Assembly (NCBI RefSeq): GCF_946481715.1
Contig: NZ_CAMLOV010000034.1
Span: forward strand, 1-40,177
Reading direction: 5' to 3'
Length of the DNA: 40,177 nucleotides
Source: an uncultured Mucilaginibacter sp.
GTDB taxonomy: Bacteria > Bacteroidota > Bacteroidia > Sphingobacteriales > Sphingobacteriaceae
This document shows positions 6,951-15,986 of this stretch, piece by piece; the first letter of the stretch is position 1; each line of letters opens with the position of its first letter. The position numbers and the translations under genes are program-made. Under the pieces are notes generated by a model, which worked only from the letters and a program-made list of their open reading frames with translations, made no database searches and was not told the origin of the DNA.

Positions 6951-8822
6951 ATGAAATTCCCATCGGTAAAAAACTTGTTCCAAAGCGTAGGCCTAACCGT
7001 GGAGCGATTCCCCTTCGAATCGATATTCGCGCTGGCCGGCACCGTAGCGGCAACCATCAAAATAGAGCTTACCTACACCAGCCGCATACAGGAGAACTGG
7101 AGCCTCCGCGCTATTTTGGTGGCCAACCTGGGTTTGCTGCTCAGCCTTTCGGCTACGCTGTTTACCGAAAGCAAGGGCATTGCCGGCAGCAAGAAACTGC
7201 TCATCCGCATAGCAACTGCAACCGCGGCATGCCTGTTCATCGTTATCATCAATCCCGGCGAGCACGAGTCAGATTATATCCGTTTCGCGCTGCTGTGCCT
7301 TTCGTTCCACTTGCTGGTGGCCTTTGCGGCTTTTACGGATAAGGGCCACATCAATGCTTTCTGGCAGTTCAATAAAACGCTTTTCTTACGGTTTTTAACC
7401 GCCGTATTATACGGCATCGTACTGTACGGCGGGCTCGCAGCGGCAATTGGCGCCATGAATTTCCTGTTCAGTTTCAAATTCGAGTGGGACACCTTCGCAG
7501 TACTTTTTGCCTGGATAGTAGGCATCTTCAGCACCCTGTTCTTCCTGGCCGGCGTGCCTGGCGACTTCGAAAGCCTGGATGCAGACGATAGTTACCCCAA
7601 GGGCCTCAAAATTTTTACCCAATACGTGCTGATACCGCTGGCTACGGTTTACGTGGCTATACTGCTGGCCTATGAGGTAAAGATATTGCTGCAATGGGAG
7701 TTGCCAAAGGGCCTGGTATCAAACCTGATATTGGGCTACGCCGTGTTCGGCATCCTTTCGCTGCTGCTGGTTTACCCCATCCGCGAGCGCGAAGAGAATA
7801 AATGGCTCAAAACCTATGCGCGTTACTTTTATTTTTTGCTCATCCCTCTGCTGGGCTTGTTGTTCGCTGCGGCCGGGACACGCATCTTCAGGTATGGCAT
7901 AACCGAAATGCGCTATTTTTTGATAACGCTTGCTATTTGGCTGCTGTTTATTACGCTTTACTTCCTCATCGCCAAAAAGCAAAGCATTAAAATTATACCC
8001 ATATCTCTATCCCTGCTGATATTGCTATCGGCCTACGGCCCGCAAAGCGCGTTTACGGTGGCTATGCATTCGCAGCAAAGGGTGTTGACAGGCTTATTTA
8101 TAAAATATAAGGCACTTGATAAAGATATGCTGATGCCGATAGACAGCAATAAAATAAAAACCGAAGATGCAACACGGGCGGTTTCTACCATAGATTACCT
8201 CATCGACAAACACGGGCTGTCGTCCCTGCAGCCTTTTTTCAAGGAAAATTTAGGTAAAATACACGATTCGCTGGCCGTTGGTAAAACCCCAGGTAACATT
8301 ACATTTGACGTTTCTGACTGGGAGTTGCGTTGGCGACAACTCGATTGGGCAAAAAAGCAACTCGGGCTGCATAAGTTCTCGCAATACGACGATTATGCAA
8401 CTGTAGACACCGTTGCAGAGCAATCAAAAACCTATAAATTCCAAATCAGGAATATGGTAGTACTTGATGTAAAAGGGTATGATTTTATTATAGCGGAAAA
8501 TATGAACTACGAGGACACCGCAACCTACACCATCAATACGCATAGTTTCAAACAAATAGTTAACAACAACGTCTATGCGCTGCAAATTGATGGGCAAACT
8601 GCATACTTTGACGTGTTGAAACACTTAAAACAGCTTGTGACGGATAAACCGGGCAAGGCTAACGATAGAGAGCGCATACTACCCGATAGCATGCTTGCGC
8701 TTACACAAAGCATAAAAGGCTACACCATAACTTTTAAGATTAAACAGGCAAGCTTTGGTACGGATGGCGGTGACTATTCCATCAGATCGATTGATGCCGA
8801 TTACCTGGTAAAAAAGGATTAA
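6951..8822 (+). CDS. DUF4153-type polytopic membrane protein
   Basis: 623 residues from the ATG at 6951. An in-frame ATG at 6849 would lengthen it by 34 residues, but that stretch overlaps the pdhB promoter and looks non-coding. The N-terminal two-thirds (to about 380) carries roughly eleven hydrophobic helices, beginning VERFPFESIFALAGTVAATI, which resembles the first helix of DUF4153 proteins. The C-terminal 200 residues are soluble, with SNKIKTEDATRAVSTIDYLI and VSDWELRWRQLDWAKKQ. The function of the family is unknown. It converges with the M23 peptidase, and the two stop codons share the four bases TTAA. Confidence 0.78.
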   Translation: MKFPSVKNLFQSVGLTVERFPFESIFALAGTVAATIKIELTYTSRIQENWSLRAILVANLGLLLSLSATLFTESKGIAGSKKLLIRIATATAACLFIVIINPGEHESDYIRFALLCLSFHLLVAFAAFTDKGHINAFWQFNKTLFLRFLTAVLYGIVLYGGLAAAIGAMNFLFSFKFEWDTFAVLFAWIVGIFSTLFFLAGVPGDFESLDADDSYPKGLKIFTQYVLIPLATVYVAILLAYEVKILLQWELPKGLVSNLILGYAVFGILSLLLVYPIREREENKWLKTYARYFYFLLIPLLGLLFAAAGTRIFRYGITEMRYFLITLAIWLLFITLYFLIAKKQSIKIIPISLSLLILLSAYGPQSAFTVAMHSQQRVLTGLFIKYKALDKDMLMPIDSNKIKTEDATRAVSTIDYLIDKHGLSSLQPFFKENLGKIHDSLAVGKTPGNITFDVSDWELRWRQLDWAKKQLGLHKFSQYDDYATVDTVAEQSKTYKFQIRNMVVLDVKGYDFIIAENMNYEDTATYTINTHSFKQIVNNNVYALQIDGQTAYFDVLKHLKQLVTDKPGKANDRERILPDSMLALTQSIKGYTITFKIKQASFGTDGGDYSIRSIDADYLVKKD

Positions 8823-9520
8823 AGCAATAAGCCGGAGGCCTTTAATAGCAGTGCGGGGTTGGGGATGTTCTGCAGCAGCAGCTCTTTTTCTGAGTACTTA
8901 CCCACACCCGGATAATCGCCTTTGGCATCGGCTATATCCAGCATCAACTGAAAGTGGAGGTGCGGTGGCCAATGCCCGTTTTCGGTAGCATCACCCAGCG
9001 TGGCAATATGTTGGTTAGCCTCAATGTGTCGCCCCACTGCTAATCCCGCAAGGCTTGTCCGGCTCAGATGCCCGTACAGGCTATAGAGGTTAAAGCCATC
9101 CAAATTATGTTGCAGAATGATGGTTGGCCCATAATCGCCAAAGTTGTCGTTGTCCTGAAAGCTGTGGATAATGCCAGCCAGCGGCGCGTAAACCGGTGTG
9201 CCGGCATCGCCCCAAATATCAACGCCTAAGTGGAGACGGCGGGGTTCGTCCGCAGTATCGAAATGGGCACTGCGGGCATAAATGGTACGGTGCTCCATAT
9301 AACCGCCAATGGCGTAACGGCAATTGTTTTGGGCAAGTTTTTGATTGATATAATTGCTGAAGGCTTCGGTATCGGCAACCATATCCGGGCCAAGTTCGGT
9401 ATTGGCAGAGGTGAGATCGAGCGCGAATAGTTTATCTTTAGCTGCATCAAAATCCACAACTTTGCCAATGGTGCCTGTATAGGTTGCCAGGCATGCCGCT
9501 AATTTTTCTGTAGCACCCAT
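8819..9520 (-). CDS. M23-family metallopeptidase
   Basis: 233 residues with a LytM/M23 zinc endopeptidase domain, the family that cuts peptidoglycan cross-links. The ligands are visible: H97 and D101 in HLGVDIWGD, and H187/H189 in PPHLHF, with H151 in LYGHL as the catalytic helper. The N-terminal 90 residues are not recognised. No signal peptide or membrane segment is apparent at the chosen start, which is unusual for a cell-wall enzyme. The rbfA stop lies only four bases upstream, so the two are probably cotranscribed and a longer start is unlikely. A cytosolic role or a cryptic export route are alternatives. Confidence 0.85.
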   Translation of the reverse strand: MGATEKLAACLATYTGTIGKVVDFDAAKDKLFALDLTSANTELGPDMVADTEAFSNYINQKLAQNNCRYAIGGYMEHRTIYARSAHFDTADEPRRLHLGVDIWGDAGTPVYAPLAGIIHSFQDNDNFGDYGPTIILQHNLDGFNLYSLYGHLSRTSLAGLAVGRHIEANQHIATLGDATENGHWPPHLHFQLMLDIADAKGDYPGVGKYSEKELLLQNIPNPALLLKASGLLL

Positions 9521-9524
9521 GGGT

Positions 9525-9905
9525 TTAACTTTCTTCGGTGGTATCGGGCTGGCGCTCTTCCTTGCTTATCTTATCAAATATCTTATCCATGCGCTCTACG
9601 TATTCGCTGGTATCGTCAACAAAAAACTCCAGTTGGGGTACTACCCTAACCTGGTCCTTTATGCGGGCGCCAAGCTTATACCGAATCTCTGATGCATGCA
9701 GTTTTATGGTAGCCAGTGCGTGCTGGTTATCGGTACCATTAAAAAAACTCAAGAATATGCGCGCGATGGCCAAATCGGGCGTTACGCGTACTTTGGTAAT
9801 AGTTACTAAAGTATTAGGCAGGTAGTTCATGCCTTCGCGTTGAAATATGGCGGCCAGGTCCTGTTGAATTACCCCGGCAAATTTTTGCTGACGTTTTGAT
9901 TCCAT
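9525..9905 (-). CDS. rbfA: Ribosome-binding factor A
   Basis: 126 residues, the usual size. RbfA is a KH-fold 30S assembly factor needed for late maturation of 16S rRNA and for cold adaptation. Diagnostic blocks are the N-terminal KRQQKFAGVIQQDLAAIFQRE, VTITKVRVTPDLAIARIFLS, and the C-terminal LGARIKDQVRVVPQLEFFVD. A short acidic tail follows (QPDTTEES). It lies upstream of the M23 gene with a four-base gap and probably shares a transcript with it. Confidence 0.95.
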   Translation of the reverse strand: MESKRQQKFAGVIQQDLAAIFQREGMNYLPNTLVTITKVRVTPDLAIARIFLSFFNGTDNQHALATIKLHASEIRYKLGARIKDQVRVVPQLEFFVDDTSEYVERMDKIFDKISKEERQPDTTEES

Positions 9906-9991
9906 GATGATTAATAACGCCCGGTAGGCAAATGAGTTTAAATTATTATGTATTGCAAGGCAAAAAGATAAAGCTAATGATTTTGGCCGCT

Positions 9992-10048
9992 GATTTTACT
10001 GATTTTTTTGTTTTTTGATTTCACTGATTACTTTTTGATTCTACCGAT
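9992..10048. repeat. Degenerate short direct repeats GATTnnACnGAT
   Basis: Three related 12-mers, at 9992-10003, 10017-10028 and 10037-10048, separated by T-rich DNA, fill the gap between rbfA and the permease gene. Read on the other strand they resemble the ATCGGTGTAATC units at 19433-19490. The rest of the 208-base gap shows nothing I can name. Confidence 0.45.
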
Positions 10049-10113
10049 TTCTTTGCCAATCTTAAAATATTAGCCGCAAAACGAACCAGTCACCATTCTC
10101 AATCCGCCACTCG

Positions 10114-11340
10114 CTACAGGTCCTGCTTAATATCATCCAGCCTCCGCACGCTCAACCTCGAACTGATGCCGGAGGCGATAACCGCTATTACCGCAACCGT
10201 AACAAACACCAATATAAAGTCGCTGCCTTTAAAGGCAACAGGGTACGCATCCAATACCGACATCTTTGCGCCCATCTTTACAAAGTTAAATTCGAGCTGA
10301 AGTAGGCATACTATTGTACCGATAATAACACCCGTTACGCACCCTATGGCGGATATCATCATCCCCTCGAAAAAGAAGATACCCTGTATAAGCCGCTTGC
10401 CTGCGCCAAGGCTGGTTAAAATGGCAATATCCTTGCGTTTATCCATTACCAGCATAGTGAGCGAACCAATAATGTTGAATATGGCAATAATGAGCACAAA
10501 CACCAAAATCATAAATATCGACCAGCGCTCGTAATTGATGGTTTTGTACAACTCGGTGTTTTGCTCTTTGCGGTTTTTTACTACATAGTTACCGCCTATT
10601 TTTTCCTGTACCTCTTCCTCCGCATTATCTATATCGGTGCCTTTTTTAAAGTTTATTTCTATCGACGATACATTTTTTGGTTCATCCAGCAATCCACGGG
10701 TAAATTCTATCGGCGTAACCATTTCATCGTCGAATTCCTGCTGTATGCCAAAAACGCCCGAGGGGGTGATGGTGCGGAAGATAAAATCGTTCATCGGGTT
10801 GGTAGCACTTCCGGAAGTACGGCGCGGCGAGTACACCTGCAATGGCGTAAACTGGTCCTTTAAACTTACGCCGAGGCTGTTTTGGATGGTGGTGCCAATT
10901 ACCGCAAACTGAAACCCGCTATCCTTTAGGGTAAAAGATCCGTATTGGATAATGCTATCCAGCTCCGCCTTCTTCAAAAAATCGTCGCTAACGCCTTTTA
11001 TGGTGGCTATGAAAGGTTTCTCGCCATATTTTATCAGTACTTTCTCCTGCAAAACGTAAGTGTAAGAGAATATGCGCCCGTCTTTACTCAGGTGCTTTAA
11101 ATAGGGGGTATTGGGGTCGAAGGTTTTGCCCAGGCGGGGCTCTATTTTAAGTTCGGGGGTGAAATCGCTGTAGAGCGAAAGGATCACCTTTTCGAAACCA
11201 TTAAACACCGAAAGGATAATGATGAGCGCGGCACTGCCCACCAGTACACCCAGCATAGATATGCCCGAAATGATATTGATGGCATGCGTCTGTTTTTTAC
11301 TGAACAGGTACCTTTTGGCTATGTAAATAGAGGTGTTCAA
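10114..11340 (-). CDS. FtsX/LolE-type ABC transporter permease
   Basis: 408 residues with the architecture of lipoprotein-releasing permeases. There is one N-terminal helix (about 20-45, AINIISGISMLGVLVGSAAL), a large extracytoplasmic domain (about 50-265), and three C-terminal helices forming the FtsX domain (near 275-300, 325-350 and 375-400, with IIGSLTMLVMDKRKDIAIL and LTSLGAGKRLIQGIFFFEG). Such permeases work with a LolD-like ATPase to extract lipoproteins from the inner membrane. No ATPase gene is adjacent, so the assignment to Lol rather than another FtsX-family task is an inference. Its start lies two bases after the MBL hydrolase stop, implying coupled translation. Confidence 0.88.
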   Translation of the reverse strand: MNTSIYIAKRYLFSKKQTHAINIISGISMLGVLVGSAALIIILSVFNGFEKVILSLYSDFTPELKIEPRLGKTFDPNTPYLKHLSKDGRIFSYTYVLQEKVLIKYGEKPFIATIKGVSDDFLKKAELDSIIQYGSFTLKDSGFQFAVIGTTIQNSLGVSLKDQFTPLQVYSPRRTSGSATNPMNDFIFRTITPSGVFGIQQEFDDEMVTPIEFTRGLLDEPKNVSSIEINFKKGTDIDNAEEEVQEKIGGNYVVKNRKEQNTELYKTINYERWSIFMILVFVLIIAIFNIIGSLTMLVMDKRKDIAILTSLGAGKRLIQGIFFFEGMMISAIGCVTGVIIGTIVCLLQLEFNFVKMGAKMSVLDAYPVAFKGSDFILVFVTVAVIAVIASGISSRLSVRRLDDIKQDL

Positions 11341-11342
11341 TT

Positions 11343-11978
11343 TTACAGGTAGGGGTTATATTGTTTTTCGTGGCCGATGGTGGTTTCGGGGCCATGCCCA
11401 GGGTATACTGTACAATCATCGGGCAGGGCAAAAAGTTTTTCTTCAATGCCTTTTACCAGGGTACCGTAATCGCCGCCCGGCAGGTCGGTGCGGCCAATGC
11501 TATTGCGGAACAGCACATCGCCACCGATAAGGATGTTGGCATCCTTATCATAAAAACACAAATGGGCGGGCGAATGGCCGGGGGCAAATATCAGCTGCAA
11601 CGTAGTATTGCCAAAGGCGATGGTGCCTTCTTCCGGCAAAAACTCATCCGGCAATGGCGATGCATCGTACCTGAAACCCATAGCGGGAGCATAAGCTACA
11701 ACAGCCGCTAACGTTTCCGACTCGCCTTTATGGAACTTTGGCTTCAGCCCATACTGGTCAAACACAAAACGGTTGCCCAGCACATGGTCTACATGGCAAT
11801 GGGTGTTCAATAGCAAAACCGGTTTAAGCCCGTTTTCTTTTATAAAACTTACCACAATATTTTGCTCGGCAGCAGTGTACATGCCCGGGTCGATGATTAC
11901 GCAGTCCTTACTATCGTCGAATAAAATATAGGTGTTTTCCTGGTAAGGGTTATTTACAAAGGATTGAACGTTTGCCAT
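11343..11978 (-). CDS. MBL-fold hydrolase, glyoxalase II-like
   Basis: 211 residues of metallo-beta-lactamase fold. The binuclear metal motif is H60-C-H62-V-D64-H65, with further ligands H135 (APGHSPAH), D154 (IGGDVLF) and H195 (YPGHGPET). Length and motifs fit the short glyoxalase II-like group that hydrolyses thioesters such as S-lactoylglutathione or bacillithiol conjugates. The true substrate cannot be read from sequence. The gene is immediately upstream of the permease with a two-base gap. The region between it and gldD is occupied by a palindromic repeat. Confidence 0.9.
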   Translation of the reverse strand: MANVQSFVNNPYQENTYILFDDSKDCVIIDPGMYTAAEQNIVVSFIKENGLKPVLLLNTHCHVDHVLGNRFVFDQYGLKPKFHKGESETLAAVVAYAPAMGFRYDASPLPDEFLPEEGTIAFGNTTLQLIFAPGHSPAHLCFYDKDANILIGGDVLFRNSIGRTDLPGGDYGTLVKGIEEKLFALPDDCTVYPGHGPETTIGHEKQYNPYL

Positions 11979-12056
11979 GCCGCAAAGCTAAGGATTTTTT
12001 GGAGGGCGGCTGTATACCCTTTGCCAGGGGAGACGAAAAATACATTTCGTTCTTCA

Positions 12057-12163
12057 CCGTAGAGACACACTATTTTGTGTCTCCCGCAGGACAGGCGGCT
12101 TTGCAATGCCGGATCACATTGGTGCTATGCAGGTGGGAGACGCAAAATGTTGCGTCTCTACGG
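12057..12163. repeat. Interspersed palindromic repeat with 29-base imperfect arms
   Basis: Left arm 12057-12085 and right arm 12135-12163 are near-perfect reverse complements that both begin CCGTAGAGAC. Each arm also folds on itself (GAGACACA...TGTGTCTC on the left). The 49-base centre is unlike either arm. The right arm overlaps the end of gldD and contains its TAG stop (12158-12160). Confidence 0.75.
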
Positions 12164-12760
12164 CTTCCACTTAAACGTTTTTATCATCACATCCACATCT
12201 TTCTTTAAAAAATTCAAAACGGGCTGTATCGAATCGAGGCGTGGCTCCGAATTAAAATATAATGCCCCGCGCAGGTAATGTTTGGTGCTGTCTGTAAGGA
12301 AAAACTGTGCCGAGGAAGCGGCATTGCCATCTATGGTATAATAAACGCCATACACCTTTTTTTCGGGGTAGGCAATAATGCCTTCATCTATGGATGTTGC
12401 CTTTACGGTATGCTTAAAACTCAGTTTGTGCGCATCCTCCACCAGTTCGTCAAACTCTTTTTTGGAGGTTACCGGCTGATAACTTAAATGCAGCGTGGCG
12501 TTAAACTGGCCGAACTGGATGTTTTGCCAGCAGGGCTTAGCTTCGCGCGATCTATCCTGCTCTATCCTGCCGTATTTGGGGTAGTCAAAAGTAAAGGGGC
12601 AGCCTTCGGTGTAGGCCTGGTATTCCTTTTTTGGATATACAATGCGGAAATACCCCCGCGGTTTGGGCGAATAATCGGGTGTGCCGCCGCATGCAGCAAT
12701 AAGTAGTACAAGTATAAAAAGGGCAAAGTATTTCAAGGCGGTTAATCGTTTGTGTTCCAA
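12158..12760 (-). CDS. gldD: Gliding motility lipoprotein GldD
   Basis: 200 residues. A lipoprotein signal peptide ends at the lipobox LLIAAC, followed by GGTPDYSPKPRGYFRIVYP. The GldD signatures are clear: GCPFTFDYPKYG, KPCWQNIQF, LHLSYQPVTSKKEFDEL, DAHKLSFKHTVKA, KKVYGVYYTIDGNAASSAQF and the C-terminal LRGALYFNSEPRLDSI. GldD is required for gliding and type IX secretion in Flavobacterium, and homologues persist in many Bacteroidota that do not visibly glide. The ATG at 12760 lies inside the end of aroE (19-base overlap). The stop codon falls in the end of an interspersed repeat, so the final residues may have been set by repeat insertion. Confidence 0.93.
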   Translation of the reverse strand: MEHKRLTALKYFALFILVLLIAACGGTPDYSPKPRGYFRIVYPKKEYQAYTEGCPFTFDYPKYGRIEQDRSREAKPCWQNIQFGQFNATLHLSYQPVTSKKEFDELVEDAHKLSFKHTVKATSIDEGIIAYPEKKVYGVYYTIDGNAASSAQFFLTDSTKHYLRGALYFNSEPRLDSIQPVLNFLKKDVDVMIKTFKWKP

Positions 12761-13533
12761 ATTTCCCAGGCTTTTTCTGCCTGCAGTACCAGCATTTCGT
12801 AACCATTTTTGGTGGTTGCCCGGTGCTCATCGCCTTTTTTCAAAAACAGGGTAAGCGGCGGGTTGTACACCAAATCAAACAACAGGTGGTCGCTGGAGAT
12901 GGCTTCATAAGGTATGGGCGGGCATTCGTCCACATTTGGGTAAGTGCCAATGGGCGTTGTGTTAATAATGAGTTTGTACTCCTTAATATGCTTCTCCGTC
13001 AGGTCCTGAAAAAGGATATTGCCATTGCCGGGTTTGCGGGTAACGCATACATGGTCAATCCCCTTGTTTTCCAGTACACATTTTACGGCTTTGGCAGCGC
13101 CGCCATCGCCCAATATCAAGGCCTTATCGTGGTGGCGGGTAAGCAGGGGGCTCAACGAGCCCTCAAACCCATGGATATCGGTATTATACCCCTCCAGCCT
13201 AAAATCATGCCCCTTTATACCCAACTCACCCGAGAATGCGGCAGATACCGGGCTTTCGGATATCACTTTGATACAGTTTACAGCGCCTGCATTTTTGGCA
13301 TCGTGTTCTATCCAATCCAGGTGTTGCATTACATTCACCTTGTGGGGGATGGTGACATTTAAGCCGCAAAGGTTGGGGTTGGCGTGCAGCAGTGCAGGCA
13401 AACCCGCAATGTCTTCTAATGGGTATAAATCGTAAGCAGCATCCTTTATATGCTCCGCAATAAATTTTTCTGTAAAATATTTTTTAGAGAAGGAGTGCGA
13501 AAGCGGATAGCCGATAAGCCCATAATTTTTCAT
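12742..13533 (-). CDS. aroE: Shikimate dehydrogenase
   Basis: 263 residues, a typical length. The enzyme reduces 3-dehydroshikimate to shikimate with NADPH in aromatic amino-acid synthesis. The substrate site shows S12 and S14 (YPLSHSFSK), K65 as the catalytic lysine (NVTIPHKVNVMQ), N86 (NAGAVNCIK) and D119 (GYNTDIHGF). The Rossmann glycine loop is ILGDGGAAKAV, and NTTPIGTYPNVDECPPIP precedes the C-terminal GYEMLVLQAEKAWEIW. Its 3' end overlaps the start of gldD by 19 bases, so the two are cotranscribed. Confidence 0.95.
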   Translation of the reverse strand: MKNYGLIGYPLSHSFSKKYFTEKFIAEHIKDAAYDLYPLEDIAGLPALLHANPNLCGLNVTIPHKVNVMQHLDWIEHDAKNAGAVNCIKVISESPVSAAFSGELGIKGHDFRLEGYNTDIHGFEGSLSPLLTRHHDKALILGDGGAAKAVKCVLENKGIDHVCVTRKPGNGNILFQDLTEKHIKEYKLIINTTPIGTYPNVDECPPIPYEAISSDHLLFDLVYNPPLTLFLKKGDEHRATTKNGYEMLVLQAEKAWEIWNTND

Positions 13534-13617
13534 CTTCTGCGGTAATAAAATTAGGATATGTTGATAACGGTAATATTACCAACAAAGGATGAGGATTTAT
13601 AATTTTATTATCAACCG

Positions 13618-15819
13618 CTATTGGTGTGCCTGCAGTAGCGCCAGGTAAAGCCGCTCTATCTCGATTGGTTTGCGTAAAAAGCCGTTAAAATAGTTTTTAT
13701 AATCTTCGTTGCTTTCGGCAGTAATATCGGCCGTGAGGGCAAAAACGGGGGTCCCTTTGTTAGGGTTGCCATTCAGCCGTATTTGTTCGGCAGCATCAAA
13801 GCCGTTCATTTCGGGCATGTGGATATCCATCAGTATAAAATCGAAGGTTTTCAGCTGCGCTTTCTCCACCGCTTCCATGCCGTTTACCGCATGTTCGGAT
13901 ATAATACCCCAGTTGGCCAATAGCTTACGCGCCACCATAGCGTTTATCATATTGTCCTCGGCCAATAAAACGGTTTTGCCTTTAAGCCCCTCGGCCGTCA
14001 TAGGTATGGCCCGGCCGGGGATACGGGCCTGTTGTAATTTTAAGTCGAATGCGAACTCCGAACCAACGCCTATTTTGCTTTTCACATTAACCTTGCTACC
14101 ATAAAGCCCGGTTAGTTTTTTTACAATGGCAAGCCCCAGCCCCGAGCCGCCCTGCTTGCGCGTGGTGATGGCTTTTGGCTGCGAAAATGTTTCAAATATC
14201 TCTTCAAAATGCTCTTCGTGTATGCCGGTGCCGGTATCGGTTACGGCAAAGCGCAGCAAATCAACATCTTCATCGGTACCTAACTTTTGTATATGGAGCG
14301 TTACGGTGCCGGTATCGGTGTATTTTACAGCGTTGCTGATAAGGTTCCCCAATATCTGCGATAACTTAGTTTCGTCCAGGTGGTAGCCCTCCGCAATCCC
14401 GGCATCAAGCTCCAGCGACAATTCTATCCCCTTTTTATGGGCCAGGCTGTTATAGGTTTTTATTACGCGGCCCAGCAGCTCGTTAAGGGCGCATGGGCGG
14501 TTCTCTATCTCCACCTTGCCCGAATCGAGCTTGGTAAAATCCAGTATATCGTTTATTACCAGCAGCAGGTTGTTTGATGCCGATTTAAGCGACTCCATCA
14601 ACTCCTCGTCGTAAGCCGATTTTGTGGTGATCAGGGAGGTGATGGTAGTAACGGCGTTCAATGGCGTACGTATCTCATGGCTCATGGTAGATAAAAACTC
14701 CTGCTTCATCCGGGCAGATTGCTCGGCACGCTTTTGCTTTTCCTCAATGGCCTCCCGCTCCTTTTGCAGCTTCGCCTCTTTTTCCATCGATTCCATCTTG
14801 GTAATCAGTTCGTAGTTCTCTATCACCTTTAGAGTTTGCGTGTTTATCACCGCCTCCTTTTGGTGCAGGTAAAGCTCCAGGTACTCTAAGGATTTAACGG
14901 TGTCGTTCTCCATTTTGCTTACCTGGTACAGCAGGTAATTGCACTTAAAGCGTATAATAGCAATGGTATAGCGGTTGCTAAAATCGAGGCATTTTTGCAG
15001 GATGGCTTTGGCTTTGTCTATCCGGCCCATGGCAATGTACAACTCGCCCATTTTTTGGTAGGCCATACCCAGGCCCAGCTTTTCGCCGGCGTTAATGTGT
15101 ATCTCTATGGCGTTCTTAAAATCATTTTCGGCTTCTTGCAGGCGGCCGGTAAAAGCGTACACCTTACCGCGGCCGTAAAGCGCAAAAGCCAGCCCGCGGA
15201 TATCGCCGGTTTTTGATTTTATGGCGATTGAATCCTGTATCACGCGCAAGGCTTTTTCTACCTTGCCCTGTTTAAGGTAAATGCCCGATAGCGGGTTGTA
15301 CGCGTTGGATACCAGGTTAAGGTCCTTTACCCGGCGGGCCGCCTCTATAGCCGCTTCGTAAGAACGTACAGCGTTTTTTGGGTCGCCAAAGTACTCGTAA
15401 ATGGTCCCCAACGATTTTAGGGTACGCGCCTGGTTGTGGTGGTCTTCGTACTTGCGGTATATCTTCAGGCAATCAAACAGGCAAATTAAACCCAAATGGT
15501 AATTGTCGGTTTTGTAGTAAACGCCGGCTATACTGTATTTGGCATCGGCTATGCCCTTGTCGTCATGCAGGTCCTCAAAAAAGCGGATGGCTTCCTTAGC
15601 CATGTTTAGCGAACGTTTATAGCTGCCCTGTATCATGTAAAACAGCGATAGCTGGTTAAGGCTTTTGCCTATAAGGGCTTTTTCGTGGTGTCTGCGGCTT
15701 AGCAGCAGGGCCTCGTTGGCAAGTTTTATGCTGTATTTTAGGTTATGCACACGGTTAGTGTACGCATCATCCAGCAATTGGTTGATGGTAGCAAATACCG
15801 TAATGCCTGTAGCCTCCAT
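13618..15819 (-). CDS. Soluble TPR hybrid histidine kinase with receiver domain
   Basis: 733 residues with no signal peptide and no membrane helix, so a cytosolic sensor. Tetratricopeptide repeats span about 30-320, with units such as LGTIYEYFGDPKNAVRSYE. A coiled coil (about 340-375) leads into the HisKA domain with phosphoacceptor H381 (STMSHEIRTPLNAV). The ATPase domain has its N-box near 489-500 (ILGNLISNAVKY), DTGTG at 528-532 and GGSGLGL at 557-563. A C-terminal receiver follows with the acidic pair near E621-D622, phosphoacceptor D665 (ILMDIHMPEMNG), T697 and K717. No separate output gene lies next to it. The signal is unknown and is likely sensed through protein contacts of the TPR array. 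Confidence 0.93.
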   Translation of the reverse strand: MEATGITVFATINQLLDDAYTNRVHNLKYSIKLANEALLLSRRHHEKALIGKSLNQLSLFYMIQGSYKRSLNMAKEAIRFFEDLHDDKGIADAKYSIAGVYYKTDNYHLGLICLFDCLKIYRKYEDHHNQARTLKSLGTIYEYFGDPKNAVRSYEAAIEAARRVKDLNLVSNAYNPLSGIYLKQGKVEKALRVIQDSIAIKSKTGDIRGLAFALYGRGKVYAFTGRLQEAENDFKNAIEIHINAGEKLGLGMAYQKMGELYIAMGRIDKAKAILQKCLDFSNRYTIAIIRFKCNYLLYQVSKMENDTVKSLEYLELYLHQKEAVINTQTLKVIENYELITKMESMEKEAKLQKEREAIEEKQKRAEQSARMKQEFLSTMSHEIRTPLNAVTTITSLITTKSAYDEELMESLKSASNNLLLVINDILDFTKLDSGKVEIENRPCALNELLGRVIKTYNSLAHKKGIELSLELDAGIAEGYHLDETKLSQILGNLISNAVKYTDTGTVTLHIQKLGTDEDVDLLRFAVTDTGTGIHEEHFEEIFETFSQPKAITTRKQGGSGLGLAIVKKLTGLYGSKVNVKSKIGVGSEFAFDLKLQQARIPGRAIPMTAEGLKGKTVLLAEDNMINAMVARKLLANWGIISEHAVNGMEAVEKAQLKTFDFILMDIHMPEMNGFDAAEQIRLNGNPNKGTPVFALTADITAESNEDYKNYFNGFLRKPIEIERLYLALLQAHQ

Positions 15820-15986
15820 GCGCTTGTTATATATAAATACTAATGTACTAAATATTAATTCCCCAAAAAATATCCCGGTATAAACAGCACTGCTTTAATA
15901 AGTTGTAGCGGAAAGCAGGGATGATAAAAGTTATATCATCCTGCTAAGGGGCAATATAGCCTTTTGAATTGCTTTAGATGAATTTG

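Noticed and set aside
12823..13362. Rightward 179-codon frame
   Set aside because: It is antisense to aroE, whose catalytic motifs are complete.
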